64,000 nt of DNA from Geothrix sp. (GTDB lineage Bacteria; Acidobacteriota; Holophagae; Holophagales; Holophagaceae), in contig NZ_CP126625.1 in NCBI RefSeq assembly GCF_030219325.1, positions 372,001 through 436,000 of the forward strand. Direction: 5' to 3'. The notes beneath the pieces were generated by a model. The model had not been told where the DNA came from. It searched no databases and saw nothing but the letters and a program-made list of their open reading frames with translations. Position numbers and translations under genes: made by a program. How positions within the stretch are numbered: position 1 is the stretch's first letter; every line of letters begins with the position of its first letter. This document shows positions 34,252 through 43,210 of the stretch, piece after piece.

Positions 34252-34578
34252 ATGCGCACGACTGAGCAGGTGTCTCCACCCTACATGGCAACCTTGGCGA
34301 GCCGGCGGGCCGACCTGGAGCGCTTCGAAGCCCAGGTGGCGGAATGGACCGCGCTGATTGGCCAGTACCGAGCTAGTGCCCGGCGGGTGGAGGCCCAGGC
34401 CCGGCTCGAACTTGACAGCATCACGGATGAACTCCAGCTCCAGAGAAACGAGGCCAGCGCCCAGGTCATGCGGTTGAAAAGCTCCGCCGACGCCGAGTGG
34501 GAGCACGAGAAGTCACAACTGGAGCGGGCCTGGCAAGCCGTCCGCTCCGCCTTCCAGCGAGCCAAGCTCAAGTTCTGA
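34252..34578 (+). CDS. Small coiled-coil protein
   Basis: A 108-residue hydrophilic protein, almost entirely predicted helix, with heptad-like patterns from residue 18 to 100 and no membrane segment or Cys. The ATG at 34252 is preceded by AGGAAAGGGA. It follows a sigma-54-like promoter and the sigma-54 activator gene, so it may belong to the same regulon. The family is unknown. Confidence 0.65.
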   Translation: MRTTEQVSPPYMATLASRRADLERFEAQVAEWTALIGQYRASARRVEAQARLELDSITDELQLQRNEASAQVMRLKSSADAEWEHEKSQLERAWQAVRSAFQRAKLKF

Positions 34579-34592
34579 GGAAGGGAGCCCGC

Positions 34593-35303
34593 CTACTTCA
34601 ACCCACTCGGCGGAAAGCCCGGAATGGTTTCCAGATCCTTGAAGAGCTTGCCCATGGCCTTGCGGAGCGAGGCCTGCAGCTGACGCTCACGCCGGTTCTG
34701 CTCATCCGCGGGCAGGGCCGCCAGCTCCTTGCGGGCCCACAGCACGTAATACGTCTCCTCCCACAGGGGCTTGTCTGAACCCTTGCGGGTGAGGCGCGCT
34801 TCCACCACGGCGGGGGAGGACCAGCGGCCCATGAGCATGGACCCGCCGATCCAGAAGGCGCTTTCCTCCAGCAGCTCATAGACGCCGAGCCCCACCGCGA
34901 GACGGGCGTCGTGGGCGAGCAGGCCGACTCCCGCGCCCCAGGCCACGCCGCTGAGGATGCCCCAGGCGATGTACTTGGCCCTCACCTCCCCCAGGCTGGT
35001 GATGGTCAGGTCCAAGTGAAGGTCCGCGGCTGGGTCCAGCTGGAGGCCGCGCGCCGCAGCCTCGGCCCGGAGACCGGTCTCGAAGGCCTGGCGGTGGCCT
35101 TCCAGGGCTGCCCGGCGGGAGGCGGGTGAATCCACCTGACCGAGGGGCTGCTGCAGCCGGGCCAGCTTCCGGCTATGGTCTTCGATGCCGACGTTCAGGG
35201 AGAGGGCGGGCCTTTCCTGGCGGATTTGAAGGTCGTTCAGCGGCGAGCGGCAGGCCAATCCCGCCAGAGCCAGACCCATCAAGAGACCTGCACGGAACCT
35301 CAT
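34593..35303 (-). CDS. Lipoprotein with a central hydrophobic segment
   Basis: The 236-residue protein has a signal peptide ending in the lipobox LAGLAC. The middle has a hydrophobic stretch (YIAWGILSGVAWGAGVGLLA, near residues 111-130), and the C-terminal part has EETYYVLWARKEL and a polar helix. The start at 35303 overlaps the stop of the DUF3999 gene by four bases. Family unknown; it belongs to a three-gene envelope operon. Confidence 0.7.
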   Translation of the reverse strand: MRFRAGLLMGLALAGLACRSPLNDLQIRQERPALSLNVGIEDHSRKLARLQQPLGQVDSPASRRAALEGHRQAFETGLRAEAAARGLQLDPAADLHLDLTITSLGEVRAKYIAWGILSGVAWGAGVGLLAHDARLAVGLGVYELLEESAFWIGGSMLMGRWSSPAVVEARLTRKGSDKPLWEETYYVLWARKELAALPADEQNRRERQLQASLRKAMGKLFKDLETIPGFPPSGLK

Positions 35304-36508
35304 CCGCGGGATTCCTCCGCCGGTCGGAACAACCGCCACGCGGCACCTCCCAGCACCAGCAGCGCCAGGCCCGCGATCCAGGGCATCCAGGGGCGGGCAC
35401 GCTGATCGGTGCCCTCGCGGCGGGGGAGGCCCTGGTCGTCCGGTTCCCGGGCGCCGAGGCTGAGCGGGGCACGACTGGCCAGGGTGCGGATGGAGGGCAG
35501 GGCGCCGAGGCTGCCGGGGGCCTGCCTGGCCTCGCCGCCCAGGTGCAGGGCATAGGCCTGTCCAGCCTCCGCGGGGAAGATCAGGGTCTGCCGGCGGACC
35601 AGGATGCGGACACTCTGGGGCGACGCCCCTTCGGGCAGGGTGAAGGTGAGGGTCTTCGCCTGGACAGGCGCGAGGGCGATGCGACTGGCCGTCGTATTCA
35701 GGGCCGGGAGGTTCCATACGAGATCGCTGCAGAACCAGCCCTGCTCATTCTCGCTGCCCTCGCCGAGGTGGATCTCCGGCCGCAGGGGCGCTACGGGCGG
35801 CACCAGCACCAGGTCCAGGCCCACCACGCGCTGGGTGTCAGGCAGCGTCAGCCGCCAAGTGCGGGGCCGGCCGGGTTCGGGCGTGAGCAGGCCGTCCAGG
35901 GCCAGCTCGGTCTCCAGGGCCTCGGGGCGCGCCTCGGCCCGCACGGAGATGCCCCGGATCCGCGGTGCCTCGCCCTGGGACGCGAGCAGCGTGAGCCGGT
36001 AGCGCTGACCATCCCAGGGGAGGTCGAGGCTGCGGCGGCTGCCCGAAGGCGACAGGTCGTAGAGGTGCAGCGGCGACAGCGGGTCGTAGGCGATGAAGGC
36101 GCCGCCCTCGCTCTGGCGTTCAGCCTTCACTCGAGCCACCCAGGGGGCGCGGCCGTCCAGGTCGAGCTCCAGTCTGAGCGATTCACGCTCGCCCACCCGC
36201 CAGCCCTCGGGCAGCTTCAGGGAGAACTCCGCCGTGGGGTGCCCTTCGGCGTCCCTGCCGGCGAGCAGGTTCTCCATCGGCAGGGTGCGGGATTCCCACA
36301 GGCCTTCGCGGGCTTCGATGAAGGGGATGCTATGTCCCGCGGCATCGCCGATCCAGGCGCCCTTCTTCTGGCGCTGGGCGTCGGCGTCCAGTGGCAGGCA
36401 GGCCCAGCCGTTGGCGGGCGCGGGCGAGATGGGCCGGCGGTGCAGGGAGGCGCGGTCCTCGCGGGCGCAGGCCAGGCTGAGGAACAGGAGGAGCGCGATG
36501 CGCTTCAT
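35300..36508 (-). CDS. DUF3999-family exported protein
   Basis: A 402-residue protein with a signal peptide (MKRIALLLFLSLACA), a large strand-rich periplasmic part, and one C-terminal membrane helix (PWMPWIAGLALLVLGG) followed by a short basic tail. Topology, length and its DUF2339 neighbour fit DUF3999. LSLACA may act as a lipobox. Start and stop both overlap neighbours by four bases, so the three genes are co-translated. Function unknown. Confidence 0.72.
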   Translation of the reverse strand: MKRIALLLFLSLACAREDRASLHRRPISPAPANGWACLPLDADAQRQKKGAWIGDAAGHSIPFIEAREGLWESRTLPMENLLAGRDAEGHPTAEFSLKLPEGWRVGERESLRLELDLDGRAPWVARVKAERQSEGGAFIAYDPLSPLHLYDLSPSGSRRSLDLPWDGQRYRLTLLASQGEAPRIRGISVRAEARPEALETELALDGLLTPEPGRPRTWRLTLPDTQRVVGLDLVLVPPVAPLRPEIHLGEGSENEQGWFCSDLVWNLPALNTTASRIALAPVQAKTLTFTLPEGASPQSVRILVRRQTLIFPAEAGQAYALHLGGEARQAPGSLGALPSIRTLASRAPLSLGAREPDDQGLPRREGTDQRARPWMPWIAGLALLVLGGAAWRLFRPAEESRG

Positions 36509-38262
36509 GACGCTTCCCCGGAGCGCGAGCGGTTGGCGAGGATGGCGGCGGCCATGCCGATGGCGCCGACGCCGAGGAAGGCGAGGGCCCGCAGGGGCGT
36601 GTCGGCATGGTCGAGGTCCGCCGCGATGAGCTTGAAGCTGGCGATGCCCATCCAGGCGTAGCCCGCGATCATCAGGGCCCGGCGGGCCTCGTCCCGCTGG
36701 CCGAGGCCGCGCATCCACTGCCAGGCGCCGGACAGCGCCCAGACCAAGGTCATGGCGATGGAGGCGGCACGGGAGGGACCGTAGCCGAGGCCCGGGCGGG
36801 CGGGAGCCTGAAGCCGCTGGACCAGGCGCGCGGCCTCGAAGGCCAGCGTGACGTTGGCCGTGACCTGCAGGGCCATGAAGGAGATCAGGCCCAGGGGACC
36901 ACCACGGCGCGTCAGCAACCACCAGGCGGCGGAGGCCAGGGCCCCTTCGGCAAAGGCGGGATTGAGGAGGGGTGTGTAGCCGTGGCTGCTGAAGAGCAGC
37001 CCGTCGAGGCCGTGGAAGGCCCAGCGCAGGGTGGTGGCCAGGGCCAGGGCCGCGGCGAGCCAGCGCAGCGCGGTGGCCTCCTCGGCGAAGTCGCCCTTCT
37101 CGGCCTTGAGGGAGGCCCAGGCCAGGCCCAGGGCGAAGGCGCCCCACAGCGGACCCACCCAGGCCCAGGCTAGGGCCACGGGCACCGCCAGGGCCAGGTG
37201 TCCGGCAATCAGGGCCAGCAGCCCCCAGTCGGCGCAACGGCCCCCCATGCGGTGGCGGAGGGGCTGCACCAGGGCCAGGTTCAGGGCCGCCACGAGGAGG
37301 ACGGGCAGGGCGAAGGTCTCGACGGCGAGGTCCATGCGCTTCCAGACCAGCCAGCCGTACGAGGTGGCGAGGATCGAGGCCACCAGCCAGAGCACCGTGG
37401 GCGTGCCGGGGCGTTCCTCCGTGCCCGGCAGCCAGGCCCACAGGCCCGCGAGCACCAGGTGCAGGACGAGGAGCAGGGCGAGGGTCGCGGCATCGCCCTT
37501 CATGACGTCAAGGCAGGCGGGCAGCAGCAGCAGCCACACGCCCACGAGGGCCGTCCAGCGGGCCCCGTGCCAGGAGCCCCCCGTGCGGGCGAGGTAGGGC
37601 ACCGCGAGCGCAGCGGCCATGAGCACGGCGAGGTACACCGCCAGGGCCACCTCGTGATGGCCGCCCTGGCTGAAGACCAGGGGCGCCACCAGGCCGGAGA
37701 CCAGGGCCACGGTCAGGGCCCCGCCACTTCGGCCCCGGGCGGCGAGCCCGCCGGCCAGCAGCGTGACGAGGGCCGTCGCCGCCAAGCCCAGGGGCGCGGC
37801 GTAGAAGTGGTATTCCATGGCGCCGGCGCGGAAGGTGAACTGCAGGGTGCCGAGGCCCGCCAGCAGCAGCGCCACGCCCAGGCGATGGCTGTCACCGAGG
37901 ATCAGCTTCGCGGCGAAGGCGGCGATGGCGCCGCCCACCAGCAGGCCCAGGACGAAGCGCAGCTCCGCCCCCACCCAGCCCTGCTGGATGGCCCAGCGGA
38001 AGAAGAAGATGGTGCCGAGGAGGAAGATGGAGGCCGCGATGCCGGCGATCCACACCACTGGGGAGATCTCCTTGCGGGGGACGGCGGGGCGCACGACGGG
38101 GCGGGGCAGGGGACGGGTGGCGGGTGCCGCCTGGGGCACCGGAGCCTGGGTCGGGGGTGCCTGCTGCCGCTGCAGCAGCCAGGCCACCTGGGCCTCCAGG
38201 CGGGCCACGCGCTCGGCGAGCTCGGGCTGGGCGGCGGGATCCTGTGGGGCCTGGGGTTCCAT
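36505..38262 (-). CDS. DUF2339-family polytopic membrane protein
   Basis: A 585-residue protein. The first 40 residues form a coiled coil (AERVARLEAQVAWLLQRQQ), followed by a Pro/Ala linker and about 16-18 hydrophobic helices with the DUF2339 start FRWAIQQGWVGAELRFVLGLL. The ATG is at 38262. The DUF2339-DUF3999 pairing is found in other Gram-negative genomes. Role unknown; it may be an envelope transporter. Confidence 0.83.
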   Translation of the reverse strand: MEPQAPQDPAAQPELAERVARLEAQVAWLLQRQQAPPTQAPVPQAAPATRPLPRPVVRPAVPRKEISPVVWIAGIAASIFLLGTIFFFRWAIQQGWVGAELRFVLGLLVGGAIAAFAAKLILGDSHRLGVALLLAGLGTLQFTFRAGAMEYHFYAAPLGLAATALVTLLAGGLAARGRSGGALTVALVSGLVAPLVFSQGGHHEVALAVYLAVLMAAALAVPYLARTGGSWHGARWTALVGVWLLLLPACLDVMKGDAATLALLLVLHLVLAGLWAWLPGTEERPGTPTVLWLVASILATSYGWLVWKRMDLAVETFALPVLLVAALNLALVQPLRHRMGGRCADWGLLALIAGHLALAVPVALAWAWVGPLWGAFALGLAWASLKAEKGDFAEEATALRWLAAALALATTLRWAFHGLDGLLFSSHGYTPLLNPAFAEGALASAAWWLLTRRGGPLGLISFMALQVTANVTLAFEAARLVQRLQAPARPGLGYGPSRAASIAMTLVWALSGAWQWMRGLGQRDEARRALMIAGYAWMGIASFKLIAADLDHADTPLRALAFLGVGAIGMAAAILANRSRSGEAS

Positions 38263-38331
38263 GGCGACTCCATACGGAAGCGTATGGAATCATGCGGCCG
38301 GGTCCTGGGGCCTGTCAAGACCCTGGGCGGC

Positions 38332-39789
38332 TCAGCCGACGACGCGGTTCCGTCCTTCCGCCTTGGCCCGGTAGAGGGCCTTGTCGGCCCGGGAGAGCAG
38401 GCGCTCCGGGGTGTCCTCGGGGCCCTCCCAGGTGGCCAGGCCGATGCTCAGGGTGACCCGGTCGTTGGCCGGCAGGCCGGGGATCGAGTCAATGGCCACC
38501 TGTTCGCGGAGGCGCTCGGCCAGGGCCCGGGCGCCCTCCAGATCGGTCTGGGGGCAGTAGGCCAGGAACTCCTCGCCGCCGATGCGGCCCAGCTGGTCCA
38601 CCTTGCGGAGGCCGAAGGCCATGCGCTGCGCCATGACGCCCAGCACCTGATCCCCAGCGGCGTGGCCGAAGCGGTCGTTGACGGCCTTGAAGTGGTCGAG
38701 GTCCACCAGCATGACGGACAGGCCCTGGCCGAAGCGGCCGCACTGGTCCAGCTCCATGCCGAGCATGTCGAGGATGTGCTTGCGGTTGTAGAGGCCCGTG
38801 AGGGGATCGCGGATGGCCTGGTGGTAGAGGCGCAGGCGGGAGTCCTCGAGGCTCAGCAGGCGGCCCAGCTCCTCCGCGGCGATCTCGAAGAGGCGTTCAT
38901 GGTCCTCGGCGGACCGCCGCTCGGTGATGAAGGCCAGGGCTCCGACCACGGGGTAGCCGGGCGTGCTGGCGGGGAAGACTCGGAGGATGGGATCGCGAAG
39001 GCTCCGCCGCCGCTCGTCGTCATCGGCAGCGGGATGCCAGTGGCAGTCCGGCGGCGCCTGGAAGAGCCCCTGGTCGGCCAGGGCCTGCTGTAGGGCCTGG
39101 CGGTCCTCGGCACCGGCGGAGGAGCCATGGACGCCGTGGCACCAGAGGCCGTCCTCGCCCAGGTAGGCGACGAGCAGCGCCCCGGGCAGGACGAGCTCCT
39201 GGAGAATCTCGACGAAGCCCTGGATCAGCCGCGGGGTGTCGTGCTCGGCGGTGTAGAGGCGGGCGACGGAATCCCGGAGTGCCGTTTCCACGAGGCGCTG
39301 CTCCAGGGCCTGGGCGAGGCGCCGCTGGATGGCGTCCACCCCGAAGTTCTCCTGGGCCAGCCTGGGGACGGCGTGGGCCGTGTGGGGGCGGGAGGACTGC
39401 CTGGCCAGGGCGGTGGCCACCTCCACCACGTGATCCAGGTCCCGGCCCTTGACCAGGAAGCGGTCGGCGCCGCAGGTCTTCGCCCAGAACCGGGCCAGGC
39501 CGGCCCCCTGGGCCGTGAGGAGCAGGACGGGCAGGTGGCGCGTGGCCCGATCGTCCTTCACCAGGCGGCAGAACTGGTAGCCGTCGAGGAGGGGCATCAC
39601 GCAGTCGCTCACCACCACGTCGGGGAACTCCGTGGCCAGGACGATGAGGGCCTCGGCGCCGTTGCGGGCTTCGATGGTGAGGTGCCCGTGCCGCTGGAAG
39701 AGGTGCCGGAGGAGGCTCAACTGGATGGGGTTGTCGTCTACCAGGAGGACCTGGAGCGACTGGGGACCCTTCGGCGTGGCAGATGTCAT
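38332..39789 (-). CDS. Response regulator diguanylate cyclase: receiver, GAF-like, GGDEF
   Basis: The 485-residue protein has an N-terminal receiver (LLVDDNP, phospho-Asp in VVSDCVMP, Lys in LVKGRD), a middle GAF-like region (about 170-315) and a C-terminal cyclase domain with RIGGEEF. The inhibitory site is intact: RKVD stands five residues before GGEEF. The catalytic domain begins DPLTGLYNRKHI. It should make cyclic di-GMP on phosphorylation. It is monocistronic. Confidence 0.92.
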   Translation of the reverse strand: MTSATPKGPQSLQVLLVDDNPIQLSLLRHLFQRHGHLTIEARNGAEALIVLATEFPDVVVSDCVMPLLDGYQFCRLVKDDRATRHLPVLLLTAQGAGLARFWAKTCGADRFLVKGRDLDHVVEVATALARQSSRPHTAHAVPRLAQENFGVDAIQRRLAQALEQRLVETALRDSVARLYTAEHDTPRLIQGFVEILQELVLPGALLVAYLGEDGLWCHGVHGSSAGAEDRQALQQALADQGLFQAPPDCHWHPAADDDERRRSLRDPILRVFPASTPGYPVVGALAFITERRSAEDHERLFEIAAEELGRLLSLEDSRLRLYHQAIRDPLTGLYNRKHILDMLGMELDQCGRFGQGLSVMLVDLDHFKAVNDRFGHAAGDQVLGVMAQRMAFGLRKVDQLGRIGGEEFLAYCPQTDLEGARALAERLREQVAIDSIPGLPANDRVTLSIGLATWEGPEDTPERLLSRADKALYRAKAEGRNRVVG

Positions 39790-39951
39790 AAGTACCGTTT
39801 ATCGATCAGGGTGGGCCGCAGCATGAATTGATGGGACCCGCGGGTGGAAGGCACGACCGTGGGATGCTGAAGCAAGGAGTACGCCCCATCATGACCGCGG
39901 ATCTCGAAATTCGACAAGGGATGAGGCCCTGAGCATGGGGGTCCGATAGCC

Positions 39952-41400
39952 ATGGATGCTCCGCTGCTGCTCGCCTTGACCCGCGCCTGGCTGCGGGACC
40001 GTGGCGACCTGCCCGTGGAGGCGGTATGGGCCTCCGGCCGGGCCCTGGGCCTGAAGTGGGCCGGGCGCAGGGTCGCGGAGGGGTGGGTGCTGCTGCTGCA
40101 GCCGAAGCCGGAGCTGTGGCTGCTGGGCGTGGAGCATCCAGCCTGGAAGCGCCTGCAGGCCGAGGCACCCAAGGACAGCGGGAAGCTCTGGAGCCCCTGG
40201 TTCCAGGGCGCGAAACTGCGGGCCGTGGAGGGCGATCCCCGCGAGCGCTGGGTGGGTCTCCACTTCCAGCGGCGCGCCATCACCGGGCGGCTGGAGTCGC
40301 TGCGCCTCGCCTTCCAGGCCATCCCCGGGCGCCCCGGGATCCGCGTGGATGGCGTGGACACGCAGGTGCCGAGGCTGGGCCTGGGTGTGCCCTTTCCGGC
40401 GGCGGCGCCCGAACCCGTGGAAGACCCGCCGCCCTTCCGGCGCTGGCGGGAGCGCTGGGGCGACCAGCTGGAGGCCGCCATCGCCGGGGAGCTTCCCGAG
40501 GTGCTGGAAGGCGAGGGCGAGCTGCTGGCCCGGCATCGGGTCTGGTCCGAGGGACGGGCCGACGCGCTGATCCTCGGGCCTGCGAAGGCGGCCGCCGAGC
40601 GCAAGCGGCAGGCCGAGTCCGCGCGTCTGGACCGTCTGGCCCAGGCCCTGGCCCGGGATCGCGCGAAACATGCGGCGCAGCTGCCCCTGAAGGCGCAGGC
40701 GCGGAGCCTCGCGGCCGAACTCTATCGGCTGAAGGGGGCCACCCGGGAGGCCGTCCTGCTGGATGGGAGTCGCATCGCCCTGCCGGAGGGGGCCACCGCG
40801 GAGGATGCAGCGCAGGCCTGGTTCGCGGCGGCGAAGAAGGCCGAGCGGGGTCTGGGCCGGGTGGCCGAGCTCGAAGGTGAGCTCGTGCGGGAGCGGGCCG
40901 CCTGGCTGAGGCGGGCGGAGCTGGAGGCGGAAGGCCTTGCGCCGGAGCCGCCGCCTGCGAGACAACCAAGGGGGAAGCAGCCCACGAAGGACAAGGGGAC
41001 GAAGCGGATGCAGGGTGGCGAAGGCAAGCGCAAGGATGGCAAGGGCGCGGCCTTCCGCAGCGTCATGGTGGATGGCTTCGAGGTGCTCATCGGCAAGGGC
41101 GACGCCGAGAACGACCAGCTCACGTTCAAGGTCGCCGACAACCTGGATTTCTGGTTCCACGTGGCCAGCGTGCCCGGCAGCCACGTGGTGATCCGCAATC
41201 CCGACAAGCTGAGCGACCTGCCCCGCAGCGTCATCGAGCGCGCCGCCGAGCTGGCCGCCTACCACAGCAAGGCCCGGGACGGCGGCAAGGTGGAAGTCCA
41301 CATGGCCCGCATCGCCGACATCAGCAAGCCCCGCGGCTTCGCACCCGGCAAGGTCATCCTGAAAAAGTGGGTGGGTATCCGCGTCTATCCCAAGCCCTAG
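39952..41400 (+). CDS. NFACT/RqcH-like protein
   Basis: Family members (RqcH) bind stalled 50S-peptidyl-tRNA and add alanine tails. The 482-residue protein has a diverged N-terminal domain, a coiled-coil middle (about 220-330), a basic linker, and a well-conserved C-terminal NFACT-R domain with DNLDFWFHVASVPGSHVVI, AAYHSKARDGGKVEVHMA and KPRGFAPGKVILKKWVG. It is shorter than RqcH. Its last 12 codons are repeated downstream. Confidence 0.82.
   Translation: MDAPLLLALTRAWLRDRGDLPVEAVWASGRALGLKWAGRRVAEGWVLLLQPKPELWLLGVEHPAWKRLQAEAPKDSGKLWSPWFQGAKLRAVEGDPRERWVGLHFQRRAITGRLESLRLAFQAIPGRPGIRVDGVDTQVPRLGLGVPFPAAAPEPVEDPPPFRRWRERWGDQLEAAIAGELPEVLEGEGELLARHRVWSEGRADALILGPAKAAAERKRQAESARLDRLAQALARDRAKHAAQLPLKAQARSLAAELYRLKGATREAVLLDGSRIALPEGATAEDAAQAWFAAAKKAERGLGRVAELEGELVRERAAWLRRAELEAEGLAPEPPPARQPRGKQPTKDKGTKRMQGGEGKRKDGKGAAFRSVMVDGFEVLIGKGDAENDQLTFKVADNLDFWFHVASVPGSHVVIRNPDKLSDLPRSVIERAAELAAYHSKARDGGKVEVHMARIADISKPRGFAPGKVILKKWVGIRVYPKP
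41366..41400 (+). repeat. 3' end of NFACT gene, first copy of a duplicated tail
   Basis: The codons for KWVGIRVYPKP and the TAG stop, with matching DNA repeated 105 bases downstream and in the same frame. The three sense-codon changes and the changed stop (TAG to TGA) alter no amino acid. Confidence 0.85.
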
Positions 41401-41505
41401 TCGCGATCGAAGCCGAGTCGGCGGAGTGTGAGCGGTGTCTCGCGTATCGCCGCAGGCGATACCGAGAGGAAGTGGGTGGGGATACGCGTCTACCCCAAGC
41501 CCTGA
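41401..41505 (+). repeat. GC-rich insert plus second, synonymously diverged copy of the NFACT tail
   Basis: Bases 41401-41469 are an insert with a perfect 8-bp hairpin (GTATCGCC at 41444-41451, GGCGATAC at 41455-41462). Bases 41470-41505 repeat the NFACT tail, KWVGIRVYPKP plus stop. The copy is in frame with the gene: reading through the TAG would add 23 residues and then a second tail. GGT/GGG, ATC/ATA and TAT/TAC are silent changes. Confidence 0.8.
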
Positions 41506-41514
41506 TCGGAACCG

Positions 41515-42057
41515 CTACTCCACCTTCACCGCGAAGGGCTTGAAGCCGGCCTTCTTCAGCTTCTCGGCGGTCTTGTCCGCGGCGGCGCGATCCGTGGCTT
41601 TCGTCAGGCGCACCTTCAGCTGGCCCTTCTCCTTCACGGTGGTCGTGGCGAAGCCGGCGGTCTTGGCCTTGTCGGCCACCCGCTTGGCCTCGGCGGCCTC
41701 GGCGGTGGCCACCAGCTGCAGGGTCCAGGCCTCGGGCTCGGCGGCCTTCTCCGCGGGCTTGACCTCGGCCTTCGGCTCGGGCTTGGGCTCCTCTTTGGGA
41801 GCGGCCGCGTCCACCTTCTGGGTGGGGACCAGCTTGTCGGGACCCTCGCCTTCGAAGAACTTGAGCTGGTCCACCAGGGGCTCCGGCAGGTCCTTCAGCT
41901 CCTCCTCCACACCCTTCTGCATGGGGCGGCGCAGCGCCGCGCTCTGCTTGCCCACCTGCACGCCCAGGACGAAGGCCAGGGTCAGCAGGCCCACGCCCAC
42001 GCCCGCCACCCAGAGGATGGACTGGCTTTGGATGCTGATCTGGTCGCGTGTGTTCAC
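41515..42057 (-). CDS. SPOR-domain membrane protein
   Basis: The 180-residue protein has one N-terminal membrane helix (VAGVGVGLLTLAFVLGV), a Lys/Glu/Pro/Ala linker (about residues 85-110) and a C-terminal SPOR repeat (WTLQLVATAEAAEAKRVAD, KVRLTKATDRAAADK). SPOR domains bind denuded septal peptidoglycan, so a division role is likely. The GTG start at 42057 and its Shine-Dalgarno lie inside repeat R1 copy C. Confidence 0.82.
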   Translation of the reverse strand: MNTRDQISIQSQSILWVAGVGVGLLTLAFVLGVQVGKQSAALRRPMQKGVEEELKDLPEPLVDQLKFFEGEGPDKLVPTQKVDAAAPKEEPKPEPKAEVKPAEKAAEPEAWTLQLVATAEAAEAKRVADKAKTAGFATTTVKEKGQLKVRLTKATDRAAADKTAEKLKKAGFKPFAVKVE

Positions 42058-42131
42058 GCGGCACCTCCTGTGCCGCGCCCTTCGGGCTTCGGCTGCGCCA
42101 AAGTGGCACTTCGCTCCTGCTTCATGCTCAT
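42055..42131 (-). repeat. Repeat R1, copy C (supplies the start of the SPOR gene)
   Basis: On the minus strand the 77-base element starts with ATGAGCATGAAGCAGGAGCG, overlapping the stop of the ketosynthase gene (ATGA), and ends in a hairpin with arms CGCGGCAC and GTGCCGCG and the loop AGGAG, followed by the GTG start codon. Copy A before nuoC has the same length and the same ending. Confidence 0.9.
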
Positions 42132-43210
42132 GACCGGTCCAGATTAACGCCCTCGAGCAGGGCCGCGAACTGGCTGCCGCTGCTGGCGGGGGCGGTGACG
42201 AGCGTCAGGTCCGAGGGTTCCAGCAGGGCCGCCGCCAGCAGCTGGCCGCCGGAGCCGCCGAACTCGCCCCACAGCCGCTTGGGATGGATCGCCCCGGGCC
42301 ATTCCGGGTGAGCCTCTGCCAGGCCGCCCTCAAGCGCGTCGAGGCGCGCCAGGCCGTTGGCCCCGCCGACGCGGCGTTCCGGGCTGCCACCGCCCAGCGC
42401 GGCCACGGCGCGGGCCAGGGCCTGGCTGCGACCCGGTACCGTGTCCTCGAAGGAGGAACTGGAAGCCAGGGCGCGGAGCCCCGCGCGGGGACGGACGCCG
42501 CGGGACGCTGCGTGATCCCGGGATTCGAGCAGGAAGGCCTGGGCGCCTTCGCCGGGCAGAAAACCCCGGCCGCTTCCGACCTCGGGGTCGCCGTGGCGGG
42601 CCAGCATGCGGGCCCCCCGGCAGAGGTCCAGCAGGAGGGGGAAGAGGCCATCCGTGCCGATCACCAGGGCGACCTCCGCCAGGCCCAGGCGGAGCCAGCG
42701 CGCGGCCTGCTCCAGGGCGGCGAAGGTGGCGTTTTCCCGGTCCACGATGGTGGCGCTGGGGCCCTTGAGGCCGTAGGCGAGGGCGAGGTGTCCGCTGGCG
42801 GCGTTGGCCACGCAGTTGGGGAAGACCAGCGGCGAGGCGCCTTCGGGCCCGCGCTGGAGGTAGGGCCGCATGAAGGCCTCGCTGGCCTCGCTGCCGCCCG
42901 TGAGTGAACCCACGGCCACGGCGATGCGCTCGCCCATGGCTTTCGGATCGAGCCCGGCATCGGCGAAGGCCTGGTGGGCCGCCACCCAGGCGAAGCGCGA
43001 CGGCCGGTCCAGGCGGCGCAGCTGCATGGGCGGGATGGTGCCCACGGGGTTGAAGGCCGCGCAGGCGGCGCCGCGGCCCAGCCCGAGGGCTTCGGGGAGG
43101 TCCGCGAAGCAGGGGGCGCCTGAAGCCAGGCTGGCACGAGCTGTCTCGATGCCATCTCCGCAGGGCAGCACCAGGCCCAGGCCCGTGATGACGAGGTCTG
43201 TGCCGCTCAC
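42128..43210 (-). CDS. Ketosynthase-like protein without the active-site Cys
   Basis: A 360-residue thiolase-fold protein of the beta-ketoacyl-ACP synthase family. Landmarks: VITGLGLVLPCGDG, VAVGSLTGGSEASE, LAYGLKGPSATIVDRENATF and GEFGGSGGQLLAA. In active synthases the segment after GPSATI carries the nucleophile Cys; here it reads VDRENAT with no Cys, as in chain-length factors. The GTG at 43210 overlaps the stop of the active ketosynthase gene. It probably pairs with the upstream enzyme. Confidence 0.82.
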   Translation of the reverse strand: MSGTDLVITGLGLVLPCGDGIETARASLASGAPCFADLPEALGLGRGAACAAFNPVGTIPPMQLRRLDRPSRFAWVAAHQAFADAGLDPKAMGERIAVAVGSLTGGSEASEAFMRPYLQRGPEGASPLVFPNCVANAASGHLALAYGLKGPSATIVDRENATFAALEQAARWLRLGLAEVALVIGTDGLFPLLLDLCRGARMLARHGDPEVGSGRGFLPGEGAQAFLLESRDHAASRGVRPRAGLRALASSSSFEDTVPGRSQALARAVAALGGGSPERRVGGANGLARLDALEGGLAEAHPEWPGAIHPKRLWGEFGGSGGQLLAAALLEPSDLTLVTAPASSGSQFAALLEGVNLDRS

